Assembly: GCF_000739735.1 (NCBI RefSeq)
Contig: NZ_BBJF01000005.1
Location: 620,001-684,000, forward strand
Source: Paraburkholderia ginsengisoli NBRC 100965
GTDB lineage: Bacteria; Pseudomonadota; Gammaproteobacteria; Burkholderiales; Burkholderiaceae
Length of the DNA stretch: 64,000 nt
Direction of reading: 5' to 3'
Part shown: piece after piece, positions 43,727 to 52,379 of the stretch
How positions within the stretch are numbered: position 1 is the first letter of the stretch
How the letters are laid out: each line of letters begins with the position of its first letter
Made by a program: the position numbers and the translations under genes
Notes under the pieces: generated by a model
The model's database searches: none
What the model was told of the DNA's origin: nothing
The model's input: the letters and a program-made list of their open reading frames with translations, nothing else

Positions 43727-46117
43727 TTATTTCCACGCATACCGCAAGCCGACCCAGAACCCGCGTGGCGCGCCCGGCCCGACGAACTGCTCGTTGACCG
43801 GGTTCGCGCCGTCGAACGTATGGTTCGGCCCGTTGAAGAAGTTCTGCCCGAGCGCGCCGAAGCTCGCGTAGCGCTTGTCGAGCAGGTTTGTCACCGACGC
43901 GAACACTTGCAACTGCTTTGTCACCTGGTAGGTCGTGTCGAGATCGATCAGCAGATAGCCCGAGATCTTGCCGTTCTCGTCCTGGTTGTTTTCGTCGCCC
44001 TGCGCGTAGACGCTGCCGCGCCATGTGAGGTTGGTGCCGAGGTTCCATTTCGCGGTCGCCGCGTAGTCGAGCCGCAGCTTCACGGTGCTCGCGGGAATCC
44101 CCGGAATGTGATTGCCCGGCTTGACGGTGATGTTGCCGTCGGCGTCGGCGCTGGAGTTGCTCGGACTGCTTTCGGTCCAGGTCGACTGGTAGGTCGCATC
44201 GACGTAGCTGTAGCTCGCGGTCACGCCGACCGGGCCGAATTTGCTGTGGCCCGACAGTTCGAAGCCTTGCCGGCGCGTGCGGCCGACGTTCTGGAAAAAA
44301 CCTTGCGAGCTGCCCGCGCCGTTGCTGCTGATGAATTCGATATCGTTGTCGAGCGTCGTGTGATACGCGGCCGCGCTCCATGTCGTGGACGTGCCGAGCT
44401 TGCCGCGCGCGCCGATTTCAAACGTCTTCGAGATCACCGGCTGCAGCGACGGGTCGGAGATGAACTCGTTGGGCAGCGAACACGGCGCGGCCGGATCGGC
44501 GCAGGCCAGTTCGATCGCGGTCGGCGAACGCATGCCTTCGTTGTAGCTGGCGTAGGCCGTCAGAGCCGGCGTCGGATTCCAGTTGATGCCGAAGGCGGGA
44601 TTGAAGCGTGAGAACGTATGGTGACCGTCGAGCGCGGGCTGCACGCCGCTCGAATCGCCGATCGTCGCGTCGGCCCAGTTGTAGCGTCCGGCGAGCGTCA
44701 CCGACCAATGCGGCGTCAGCGACAACGTGTCCGACAGATAGATGCCGTAGTTGGTGTTGTGCGTCTTCGCGTTGGTCTGCGGATCGAAGTCGCCAATGCC
44801 GATCGTCGCGCGTGAATCGGTAAACGCGGCGTCCTGCGACGACTGCGTGAAGCGCGAATTGGCGACGTCGACGGCCATGCCCGCGATGAACTGGTTTTCC
44901 ATCCCGCCGAGTTTGCCGAGCAGCGTGAGTTGCAGGCTCGCGCCGTAGCTGTCGGTCGACACGGTCGACTTCTCGTTGGTCGCCTGCAACGTATCGACGT
45001 TGCCGTCGTCGTCCACGGTGCCGTAATCGTCGTTCACGTTGCTGCTGATGTTGGTGTTGAGGAAATGCCGGTAGTACGCGTTGCCGCTCAGTTCGACATG
45101 GTCGTTGAAGTAGTGGTCGCCGGAGAGCGTCACATAGCCGACGGTGTTCTGATTCTGGTCGGGAAACGTGTACGGCTGTTTGAAGTTGTTGAGAAACGAG
45201 CGCGGAATGGTCTGCGTGCCGTGCAGATCGTTGTCCGCGCCGCCCGCGGAGAGCGACAGCGTCGTATTCGCGTCGGTATAGCGCAGCTTGCCGAACGCCT
45301 GGCGTACGCGGCTTTCGTTCTGCTCGGCCCAGCCGTTGTCGTTCACGGCGTTGGCGGTGAAGTAGTAATCGAGGTTCTGGCCGATCGTGCCGCCCTGTTC
45401 GATCTGCGCGCTCTTGCGGCCCCACGAACCGAGCGCGACTTCGGCCTCGCCGACCGGGTTGTCCTTGCCGTTCTTCGTGGTGATCGACAGCGCGCCGCCG
45501 AGCGTGTTGAAGCCGTAGGTCGGATTCGAGCCGGGAATCAATTGCATCGTGTCGATGGCCTGCTGCGGAATCAGGTCCCAGTTCACGACGTCGCCGAACG
45601 GCTCGTTGACCCGCACGCCGTCGACGAATACGGATAGCCCCTGCGGTGTGCCCAGCAGCGGCGACGCAGTGAAGCCGCGATAGGTGAGGTTCATCTGATA
45701 CGGATTGCCTTGCGCGTCGGCGACGTCGACGCTTGGCAGATTCCTCGCCATGAATTCGGTCAGCGTGGTGCGGCGCTGCCGAAGCAGGTCGTCCGAGTGC
45801 ACCGTCTGCACGTTGGCCGGCACCTGCGTGAGCGGCGTGCCGATACCGAGCAGCGGCGTGGTGCCTACGATGACGATCGGCGCGAGCGTGGTGGTGGGCG
45901 TTGTCGGCGTCGTGTTGGCGGCCGGGGTATCGGATGTAGCGGGAGTGGCGGGCTCTGCCGATGTGGAAGGCGTAGAAGGTGCCGACGCCGCCACCGGCGC
46001 TTCGGCCTGCGCCCATGCCGCCGCCGACAGGCTCGCGAGTGCGCCGCCGAAACAGAAGGTGATGCCGGCGCGCCGTTGAAGGCGTCGTCCGCGGCGTGCC
46101 TGGGATCGCATGCTCAT
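43727..46117 (-). CDS. TonB-dependent receptor, candidate lanthanide/lanthanophore receptor (LutH-like context)
   Basis: Outer-membrane receptor of 796 residues. The ATG at 46117 has AGGAG; a basic signal peptide ends AAWAQA. A Pro/Thr-rich linker (about 40-80) and a TonB-box-like LAPIVIVGT precede the plug (QVPANVQTVHSDDLL; NTLGGALSITTKNG) and the barrel ending RYAWK. It lacks the siderophore-receptor pattern of the 20898-23105 protein. Extracellular loops include an acidic NVNDDYGTVDDDGNVD stretch. Neighbours (private TonB system, PQQ-propeller, lanthanide-type dehydrogenase) point to lanthanide import, as for LutH in Methylorubrum. Copper or iron chelates are alternatives. Confidence 0.85.
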   Translation of the reverse strand: MSMRSQARRGRRLQRRAGITFCFGGALASLSAAAWAQAEAPVAASAPSTPSTSAEPATPATSDTPAANTTPTTPTTTLAPIVIVGTTPLLGIGTPLTQVPANVQTVHSDDLLRQRRTTLTEFMARNLPSVDVADAQGNPYQMNLTYRGFTASPLLGTPQGLSVFVDGVRVNEPFGDVVNWDLIPQQAIDTMQLIPGSNPTYGFNTLGGALSITTKNGKDNPVGEAEVALGSWGRKSAQIEQGGTIGQNLDYYFTANAVNDNGWAEQNESRVRQAFGKLRYTDANTTLSLSAGGADNDLHGTQTIPRSFLNNFKQPYTFPDQNQNTVGYVTLSGDHYFNDHVELSGNAYYRHFLNTNISSNVNDDYGTVDDDGNVDTLQATNEKSTVSTDSYGASLQLTLLGKLGGMENQFIAGMAVDVANSRFTQSSQDAAFTDSRATIGIGDFDPQTNAKTHNTNYGIYLSDTLSLTPHWSVTLAGRYNWADATIGDSSGVQPALDGHHTFSRFNPAFGINWNPTPALTAYASYNEGMRSPTAIELACADPAAPCSLPNEFISDPSLQPVISKTFEIGARGKLGTSTTWSAAAYHTTLDNDIEFISSNGAGSSQGFFQNVGRTRRQGFELSGHSKFGPVGVTASYSYVDATYQSTWTESSPSNSSADADGNITVKPGNHIPGIPASTVKLRLDYAATAKWNLGTNLTWRGSVYAQGDENNQDENGKISGYLLIDLDTTYQVTKQLQVFASVTNLLDKRYASFGALGQNFFNGPNHTFDGANPVNEQFVGPGAPRGFWVGLRYAWK

Positions 46118-46247
46118 GGTTTTGTCTCCTGTCGACCGGCGTCGGCGCTTGTTGCGCGCTCGTTGCTCGTCGTTTGCTCTTATCGCGCTTATCGCGCGTT
46201 CTGTTGGTGTGCGTGTAAAGCTTCGCATACCAGACGATCGGCACGCA

Positions 46248-46262
46248 CGGGAGCTTTTCCCG
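46248..46262. promoter_or_regulatory. 15-bp inverted repeat CGGGAGCTTTTCCCG
   Basis: On the minus strand it reads CGGGAAAAGCTCCCG, differing at two central bases from the copy at 42434-42448. It lies in the 221-bp gap between the receptor (-) and the histidine kinase (+), about 130 bp from the receptor start and 77 bp from the kinase start. Confidence 0.5.
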
Positions 46263-46338
46263 ATCTGTCAGGGAGGGCTTCCCAAATCGCCCGCAAAACT
46301 CCGCCGCATCCGATGGCGCTGGGTAGAATGCAAACGTC

Positions 46339-47385
46339 ATGTCAAGCGAACCGATCCACTCATCCTCCGCCGGCCCTTCGCCGTCGTCACCGTCGTCGCC
46401 GCCTTCGACGATCCGGCGCGATCTCGCATGGGTGGTCGCCGTGACCGCGCTCGCGGCGGTGTTCGGCGCGATGTTCGATTTGAGCGAGCGGGCCTATCGC
46501 TTCACGCGCGGCATGGAGCGCTTCCAGCTCGACGAATTGCCAGCCACGCTGTGCGTGCTGTCGATCGGCCTTGCATGGTTTGCGTGGCGCCGCTACCGCG
46601 AAGCGCGCCGCGAAGTGAGCCGCCGCCGTGCGCTCGAAGAGCAGGCCGAGCGGCTGCTGGCCGATAACCGCCGGCTCGCCAACCAGGCGTTGCAGGCGCA
46701 GGAACTGGAACGCCGTCATCTGGCGCGCGAGCTGCACGATGAACTCGGCCAGTATCTGAATGCGATCGCGCTCGACGCCGCCCGCATCCGCGATCTGTCC
46801 AGCACGCGCGAGCCGGAGATCCATCGCGTCGCGCTCGGGCTGCTGCAGAGCGCGAGCCACGTCTACCGGCAGATCGGCGACATGATCCGCCGCCTGCGGC
46901 CCATCGGGCTCGACGAGTTCGGCTTGCCGAGCGCGCTCGAACATTGCATCGACGGCTGGCGCGAGCGGCTGCCGGATGCTTCGTTTTCGTTGACGATCGA
47001 AGGGAATTTCAACGGTCTGAGCGACGCGTTGACCATCACGCTCTACCGGCTCGTGCAGGAAGGGCTGACGAATGTGTCGAAGTTCGCGCGCGGCTCACGT
47101 GTGGAGGTGTTCATGGTGCGCGCGCCGCGCGAGCCGCGTGGTGAAAACGCAGCGGCGGGAACGGCTGGCGCGGCTGGCACGGCCGACGAAATCGTCGTGA
47201 CGATGGCCGACGACGGCCCCGGCACCGATCTCACGAAGCCGCGCGCCGGCCTCGGGCTGATCGGCATGCGCGAGCGCGTGGAGGCGCTCGGCGGCGAATT
47301 CCATGTGGCGAGCCAACCGCAAGGCGGCTTTCTGTTTTGCGCGCGCGTGCCCGTTCAGGCGGGGCTCGCCGAACCGGTGAACTGA
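46339..47385 (+). CDS. NarL-type sensor histidine kinase (HisKA_3)
   Basis: Membrane kinase of 348 residues with two helices (about 28-46 and 68-84) enclosing a short periplasmic loop of about 20 residues. The dimerisation domain has ERRHLARELHDELGQ with phospho-acceptor His133; the ATPase part has the N-box LVQEGLTNVSKFA, DDGPGTDL and GLGLIGMRERVEALGG. The loop is too short for a large sensor domain, so it may read a membrane or quinone signal. It converges on, and overlaps by 31 bp, the response regulator gene, its probable partner. Confidence 0.92.
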   Translation: MSSEPIHSSSAGPSPSSPSSPPSTIRRDLAWVVAVTALAAVFGAMFDLSERAYRFTRGMERFQLDELPATLCVLSIGLAWFAWRRYREARREVSRRRALEEQAERLLADNRRLANQALQAQELERRHLARELHDELGQYLNAIALDAARIRDLSSTREPEIHRVALGLLQSASHVYRQIGDMIRRLRPIGLDEFGLPSALEHCIDGWRERLPDASFSLTIEGNFNGLSDALTITLYRLVQEGLTNVSKFARGSRVEVFMVRAPREPRGENAAAGTAGAAGTADEIVVTMADDGPGTDLTKPRAGLGLIGMRERVEALGGEFHVASQPQGGFLFCARVPVQAGLAEPVN

Positions 47386-48017
47386 AGTCCGAGCCGGCTC
47401 GCCATTTGCGCGAGCTGCACGCCGTTGTCGGCGCCGAACTTCTGGCGGATCACCGACTGATGATTGGCCACCGTCTTCTGGCTCAAGCCGAGCTTCTCGG
47501 CGATGCTCGGCAGCGTATAGCCCTGCACCAGCAGCCGCAGCACCTCGAACTCGCGGGCCGACAACTGACGCCCGGGCGGCCCTTCGCTGAAAGCGGTGCG
47601 CATCGCCAGCGCCTGCGAGATATCCGGGCTCAGATAACTCGCCCGATCCGCGATCGCGCGCACCGCTTCGACCAGCACATCGGGCGCGCTGGCCTTGGTC
47701 ACGTAGCCGAGCGCGCCGGCGTCGAGCGCGCGGCGCACGAAGATCGACTCCTCGTGCACGCTGAAGATCAGCACACGCGCATCCGGCTCGCGCGCGAGCA
47801 TGCGCCGCATCGCTTCGACGCCGCTCGCACCCGGCAGCGACACATCCATCACGACCACGTCGGGCCGCAACGCGCAAAAGCGCTGATAAGCCTGCGCGGC
47901 ATCGGCGGCCTCGCCGCAGACCTGCACGTCGGCGTTCAGTTCGAGCAGACGCCGGTAGCCTTCGCGCACGACCGCGTGGTCGTCCACGAGCAGAACGGAG
48001 ATGGTTCCCGCACTCAT
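47355..48017 (-). CDS. NarL/FixJ-family response regulator (LuxR-type HTH)
   Basis: Regulator of 220 residues. The receiver has DD at 12-13, phospho-acceptor Asp58 (VVVMDVSLPG) and Lys in YVTKAS; the C-terminal domain has LSAREFEVLRLLVQGYTLPSIAEKLGLSQKTVANH. It is the last gene of the fhc-pqq operon, overlapping pqqE by 4 bp. Pairs of this type (MxaB, FlhR, PedR2) control quinoprotein oxidation genes. It is the best candidate to bind the CGGGA..TCCCG repeats. Confidence 0.93.
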   Translation of the reverse strand: MSAGTISVLLVDDHAVVREGYRRLLELNADVQVCGEAADAAQAYQRFCALRPDVVVMDVSLPGASGVEAMRRMLAREPDARVLIFSVHEESIFVRRALDAGALGYVTKASAPDVLVEAVRAIADRASYLSPDISQALAMRTAFSEGPPGRQLSAREFEVLRLLVQGYTLPSIAEKLGLSQKTVANHQSVIRQKFGADNGVQLAQMASRLGLQFTGSASPA

Positions 48018-49264
48018 GGTTTTGCTCCGCTGTCGCCGCTACCGCCGGTCACGTCGGGCTCGCGGGCGGCGGTCGCGAGCTTGCGCGAGTTGAAGTCGTT
48101 GCGAAACAGGATTGGCTGCTCGCGCGCCACGGTCGCCGCCGCTGGCATGGCCGAAGCCGACGCCGATGCCGATGCCGCGCGTTGCACCATCTTCACGACG
48201 GTCTCGTGAAACGGCGACTTGTCGCACACGGGGTCGGCGTTGGCTGCGTCGCCGGTGAGCATGTAGGCCTGGCAGCGGCAGCCGCCCAGGTCGCGTTCCT
48301 TTTCGTCGCAACTGCGGCAGGGTTCTTTCATCCAGCTCAGACCGCGAAAGCTGTTGAACGCATCGCTCTCGTACCAGATCTCGCGCAGCGGCATCTCTTT
48401 CACGTTCGGCAGCGTCAGGCCCGGCAGCCCGCGCGCCGCGTGGCAGGGCAGCGCGGCGCCGTCCGGCGCAACGCCGAGAAACACCGCGCCCCAGCCGTTC
48501 ATGCAGCGTTTCGGACGGGTTTCGAAGTAGTCGGGCACGACGAAAAAAATCTTGCAGCGCTCGCCATGCGTGCGGCGATAGCGCTCGACCACCGCTTCGG
48601 CTTCTTCGAGCTGCTCGCGCGTCGGTAGCAACTGCGCTTCGTTCACGTGCGCCCAGCCGTAGTACTGCGTGTTGGCCAGCTCCAGGTATTCAGCGCCCAT
48701 CGCCAGCGCCATGTCGATGATCTTGTCGACGTGCGGCAGGTTATAGCGATGCAGCACGCAGTTCAGCACCATCGGAAAGCCGCGCTGTTTGATCGCGGTG
48801 GCGACGCGCTGCTTCAGATCGAAGGTGCGCGTGCTGCTCAGGAAGTCGTTCAACTCCTGCGTCGAATCCTGAAACGACAACTGGATGTGGTCGAGCCCGG
48901 CGGCCTTCAGATCGTCGAGACGTTTGTCCGTGAGGCCGACGCCGGACGTGATCAGATTCGTGTAGAAGCCGAGCTTGTGCGCTTCCTCGACCAGCACTTC
49001 GACGTCGTCGCGCACCAGCGGCTCGCCGCCCGAAAAACCGAGTTGCACCGCGCCGAGCGCACGCGCCTCGCGCAGCACGTCGATCCATTGCGCGGTGGTG
49101 AGTTCGCGGCTGTGGTCCGTGTAATCGAGCGGGTTGTAGCAGAACGCGCAATGCAGCGGACAGCGATAGGTCAGCTCCGCGAGCAGCCAGAACGGCGGCG
49201 GCACGGCGGCGCTGCCCTCGGTCTGCAACGCGGGGTTCAACGCGGGTTGCGCAAGATCGGTCAT
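48014..49264 (-). CDS. pqqE: PQQ biosynthesis radical SAM enzyme PqqE
   Basis: Radical SAM/SPASM enzyme of about 416 residues that links Glu and Tyr side chains of the PqqA peptide. The [4Fe-4S] motif is Cys35-x3-Cys39-x2-Cys42 (RCPLHCAFC), GGEP follows, and the C-terminal Cys-rich SPASM region has PCRSCDEKERDLGGCRCQAY. The ATG at 49264 has GGAG. A low-complexity Ala/Ser tail extends past the usual end (about 380 residues). Confidence 0.96.
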   Translation of the reverse strand: MTDLAQPALNPALQTEGSAAVPPPFWLLAELTYRCPLHCAFCYNPLDYTDHSRELTTAQWIDVLREARALGAVQLGFSGGEPLVRDDVEVLVEEAHKLGFYTNLITSGVGLTDKRLDDLKAAGLDHIQLSFQDSTQELNDFLSSTRTFDLKQRVATAIKQRGFPMVLNCVLHRYNLPHVDKIIDMALAMGAEYLELANTQYYGWAHVNEAQLLPTREQLEEAEAVVERYRRTHGERCKIFFVVPDYFETRPKRCMNGWGAVFLGVAPDGAALPCHAARGLPGLTLPNVKEMPLREIWYESDAFNSFRGLSWMKEPCRSCDEKERDLGGCRCQAYMLTGDAANADPVCDKSPFHETVVKMVQRAASASASASAMPAAATVAREQPILFRNDFNSRKLATAAREPDVTGGSGDSGAKP

Positions 49265-49268
49265 CGCG

Positions 49269-49568
49269 CTACTCCAGCCAGCCGCGCGCATGCGCGTCGG
49301 CGAGGAAGGCCCGCACTTCGGCGCCGAGCCCGGTGGTATTGAACGCCTGCTCCAGCTCGGCGATCAGCGTGTCGACGTCGCGCGTGCCGTCGCAGCGTTT
49401 GAGGATTTCGCCCGCGCTCTGATTGAGCTTCACCATCCCCTCCGGGTAGAGCAGCACGTGCGCGTTCTGCACGGTTTCCCATTGCAGCCGGAAGGGCTTT
49501 GCGATCGTCAGCGGCGTGGCGGCTTGCGCAGCCTCGCCAGCGCGAGTCGGGTCGTTCATGGCGTTCAT
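49269..49568 (-). CDS. pqqD: PQQ biosynthesis chaperone PqqD
   Basis: Small protein of 99 residues that binds PqqA and presents it to PqqE. The winged-helix RRE-type fold shows in [30 protein letters not shown] and LIAELEQAF. The ATG at 49568 overlaps the pqqC stop by 4 bp; an ATG nine bases later (49559) is possible. Not fused to pqqC or pqqE. Confidence 0.95.
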   Translation of the reverse strand: MNAMNDPTRAGEAAQAATPLTIAKPFRLQWETVQNAHVLLYPEGMVKLNQSAGEILKRCDGTRDVDTLIAELEQAFNTTGLGAEVRAFLADAHARGWLE

Positions 49569-50323
49569 TGCGGAAAGGCCTTTTCGATCGAGTCGAGCAT
49601 GGTCCACAGAATGTCGAGCTTGAATTGCAGAATCTCGAGCGCCCGTTCCTGCTGCTCGCGTCGCGTGAAATGCGTGAGCGTCACTTCGAGCCCGTGCTCG
49701 ACGTCGCGCTGCGCGAGCGAAATGCGCGAGCGGAAATACGCGAGGCCGCCCGGTTCGATCCACGGATAATGCTCGGGCCAGCTCGCCAGCCGGTCGCGAT
49801 GAACCTGCGGCGCGAACATCTCGGTGAGCGACGAGCAGACTGATTCCTGCCACGGCGCGCGGCGCGCGAAATTCACATAGGCGTCGACGGCGAAGCGCAC
49901 ACCGGGCGTCACGTGTTCGAGCGACCAGAGCTCGTCACGCGACAGCCCGACGGCGTCCGCGAGACGCGCCCAGGTTTCGATGCCGCCTTCGGCGCCGTCG
50001 TAGCCGTCGTGGTCGAGAATGCGCAACACCCAGCGGCGGCGCGTCTCGCGGTCCGGACAGTTCGACAGCACGGCCGCGTCCTTCAGCGGAATGTTGATCT
50101 GATAGTAGAAGCGGTTTGCGACCCAGCCGCGAATCTGCTCGCGCGAGCACCCGCCGCTATTCATCTTCACATTGAACGGGTGATAGATGTGATAGGCGGT
50201 GCCTTTCGCGCGCAACTGCGCCTCGAATTCGTCGCGGCTCCACGCGGGCGCGTCGGCGTCCGGACTGCGCTGCGTGCTGGCGTCGCGCGCCGGCGGCGTC
50301 TCGTAGGTATCTTTCGCGTTCAT
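49565..50323 (-). CDS. pqqC: Pyrroloquinoline-quinone synthase PqqC
   Basis: Cofactor-less oxidase of 252 residues, all-helical, catalysing the last ring closure and eight-electron oxidation to PQQ. Typical stretches are [36 protein letters not shown] and [10 protein letters not shown], with the GIE/W-type helix after it. The start has a GGAG site. It follows pqqB after 95 bp, the only sizeable gap inside the operon. Confidence 0.96.
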   Translation of the reverse strand: MNAKDTYETPPARDASTQRSPDADAPAWSRDEFEAQLRAKGTAYHIYHPFNVKMNSGGCSREQIRGWVANRFYYQINIPLKDAAVLSNCPDRETRRRWVLRILDHDGYDGAEGGIETWARLADAVGLSRDELWSLEHVTPGVRFAVDAYVNFARRAPWQESVCSSLTEMFAPQVHRDRLASWPEHYPWIEPGGLAYFRSRISLAQRDVEHGLEVTLTHFTRREQQERALEILQFKLDILWTMLDSIEKAFPQ

Positions 50324-50383
50324 ACCGTCTCCGTTTTTTTATCACTGACAGCTCGCGCCTCGTTACTGCTCCTTCACACTTGT

Positions 50384-50419
50384 ACGCTTTAAATTACGCT
50401 TACGCTTCAAATCACGCTT
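50384..50419. repeat. Four ACGCTT units between pqqB and pqqC
   Basis: ACGCTT occurs at 50384, 50396, 50402 and 50414, all spaced by multiples of 6 bp, two followed by TTTAAA-like A/T. The last copy touches the pqqB stop. It marks the only real gap in the operon; slippage or a processing site are possible origins. Confidence 0.4.
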
Positions 50420-51366
50420 TAAAGCTCGAATGTCATCCCGTCGTAGGCGACTTCGATGCCGTGCTCGGCGAGCACGCGCCGCTCGGGGCCATCTTCGACC
50501 AGGATCGGATTGGTGTTGTTGATATGGATGAGCACCTTGCGGACCCGGCGCGCTTCGCCTTCGCGATCCGCGCGATACGCGTCGAGCGCATCCAGTGTGT
50601 CGATCATCCCGCCCGCGCCGGTCTGCGGCAGATGCCCCATGTCGGCGGCGGTCTTCTTCGACAGGCCGAGGCGGATCATTTCGTCGCCGGTCCACAACGT
50701 GCCGTCCACCAGCAGCAGGTCGGCCTCGCGCATCGCCGCGAGCACAGGCTCTTCGATCGCGCCGAGCCCTGGCGCGTAGAACACGCGCTTGCCCGACTGC
50801 AGATTCGTCAGCATGAGTCCGATGTTGTCGCCGCGTTCCGGCGCGTTGCGATGCGGCGAGTAGGGCGGCGCCTTGCTCGACAGCGGCAGCGCGTCGATGC
50901 GTATGCCGCTCAATGCGTCGACGGCGAGCGGCGCGCCGTCGAGCGCAATGCGGCGATGCTCGACGCCACAGTAGTGCGAGAGGATCGGCGCCACCGGAAA
51001 GCCGGAGCCCAGGTCTTGCCACACGGCGTCGGTTGCATAGAGCGGCAGCGGCGTGTCGCGCTCGCGCAGCATCAGCAGGCCGGTCACGTGGTCGATCTGC
51101 GCGTCCATCACGAGCACGGCGGCAATGCCGCTGTCACGCGCGCGGCGGGCGGGTTGCAGTTCGCGATTGGCCGCGATCTGCGCGAGCAGATCCGGCGACG
51201 CGTTGACGAGCAGCCAGTCCTCGCCGTTCGCGCTCACCGCGATCGACGACTGCGTGCGGCGCGTCGCTTTCAATGTTCCGCGACGCACACCGTCGCAATT
51301 GCGGCAGTTGCAGTTCCACTGCGGAAAACCGCCCCCCGCCGATGAGCCGAGCACCTTGATTTTCAT
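50419..51366 (-). CDS. pqqB: PQQ biosynthesis protein PqqB
   Basis: Metallo-beta-lactamase-fold hydroxylase of 315 residues that oxidises the tyrosine part of the PqqA-derived precursor. The N-terminus KVLGSSAGGGFPQWNCNCRNC holds the CxCxxC zinc motif, and DAQIDHVTGLLMLRE the metal-site His/Asp. The ATG overlaps the S33 hydrolase stop by 4 bp. Confidence 0.95.
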   Translation of the reverse strand: MKIKVLGSSAGGGFPQWNCNCRNCDGVRRGTLKATRRTQSSIAVSANGEDWLLVNASPDLLAQIAANRELQPARRARDSGIAAVLVMDAQIDHVTGLLMLRERDTPLPLYATDAVWQDLGSGFPVAPILSHYCGVEHRRIALDGAPLAVDALSGIRIDALPLSSKAPPYSPHRNAPERGDNIGLMLTNLQSGKRVFYAPGLGAIEEPVLAAMREADLLLVDGTLWTGDEMIRLGLSKKTAADMGHLPQTGAGGMIDTLDALDAYRADREGEARRVRKVLIHINNTNPILVEDGPERRVLAEHGIEVAYDGMTFEL

Positions 51367-52379
51367 GCCGCGCGGCGCAGGTTGCGCCCCTCGTGACAGG
51401 TTGAGATGAACATCGTGGCGAGCGCGCGCGCGACGCGTTCGTGCAGCGCGGGATCGCTCGCGAGATGACCGGCGCTCACGCACTCGACCTGCGCGGCCGG
51501 CACCGCGCGCGCGAGGCGCCGCAGATTCGTGGGCGGGCAGACCGGATCGCGCGAGCCGTGCACGGCGGCGAGCGGCACACCGGCGGCGGCCGCACGGCGC
51601 GCGAGCGACAGCAGCCGCGTCTCGCCGAGCCAGCAACGATGCGCGAGATAGTGACTTTGAATCCTGTATTTGCCGACCAGCTTGCGAGCGAGGCGCGGCG
51701 ACTGTCGCGTTCGAGGCTGTGCGGTACGGCCGATGGCGGCACTCGCCAGCACCTCGTTTTCATAGCCGCGCCATGCCAAGGCGAGCGCGCGTTGCCGCGT
51801 CCGGTTCGCGCCGTATTGCAGACCGGCCGCGCAACGGGCCGCGAGACCCTCGGGCCATTCGCACCCGGCGGCCTCACGCAACGTCGTCGATGCGCGCGGC
51901 GCGCGTCGGCGGGAACTGACGAATAGACCGCGAACTTCGCGACCGGAAGTCAGGAACAAACCGCGCAGCACGACGCCCGTGACCGACTGCGGACACTGCC
52001 CGGCATAAGCGAGCGCGAGCGACGCGCCCCACGATCCGCCGAGCACGCCCCAACGTTCGAAGCCGAGCCGCGCGCGAATCGCTTCGAGGTCGTCGATCAG
52101 GTAGTCGGTGCGATTGTGGCGCACGCTGCCATGCGGCGTCGATGCGCCGGTGCCGCGCTGATCGACCAGCACCACGCGAAAGCGGCTCAGATCGAAGAGG
52201 CGCAGCGCGCCCGGCTGACTGCCGCTGCCAGGGCCGCCGTGCAGCACGACCACCGGCACGCCGTCGCGTGCACCGGCCGCCGCGAACCACACGCGATGAC
52301 CGTCGCGCGTGCGCAGCGTACCGGTTTCGAGCGGCGGCAGCGCGTGCCGCGCGGCCTGCTGAGGGCGGCGCAGCGTCAT
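51363..52379 (-). CDS. S33-family alpha/beta hydrolase (proline iminopeptidase-like)
   Basis: Serine peptidase-like protein of 338 residues. HGGPG oxyanion loop at 47-51, nucleophile Ser116 in GGSWG, Asp278 in HGSRDP and His305 in SAGHL make a complete triad. The cap domain is short and Arg-rich. Proline iminopeptidases release N-terminal residues from small peptides. It is bracketed by 4-bp overlaps with cytochrome b561 and pqqB, so it is made with the PQQ enzymes, and no pqqF/pqqG protease is in the window. Trimming of the cross-linked PqqA peptide is an attractive but unproven role. Confidence 0.85.
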   Translation of the reverse strand: MTLRRPQQAARHALPPLETGTLRTRDGHRVWFAAAGARDGVPVVVLHGGPGSGSQPGALRLFDLSRFRVVLVDQRGTGASTPHGSVRHNRTDYLIDDLEAIRARLGFERWGVLGGSWGASLALAYAGQCPQSVTGVVLRGLFLTSGREVRGLFVSSRRRAPRASTTLREAAGCEWPEGLAARCAAGLQYGANRTRQRALALAWRGYENEVLASAAIGRTAQPRTRQSPRLARKLVGKYRIQSHYLAHRCWLGETRLLSLARRAAAAGVPLAAVHGSRDPVCPPTNLRRLARAVPAAQVECVSAGHLASDPALHERVARALATMFISTCHEGRNLRRAA

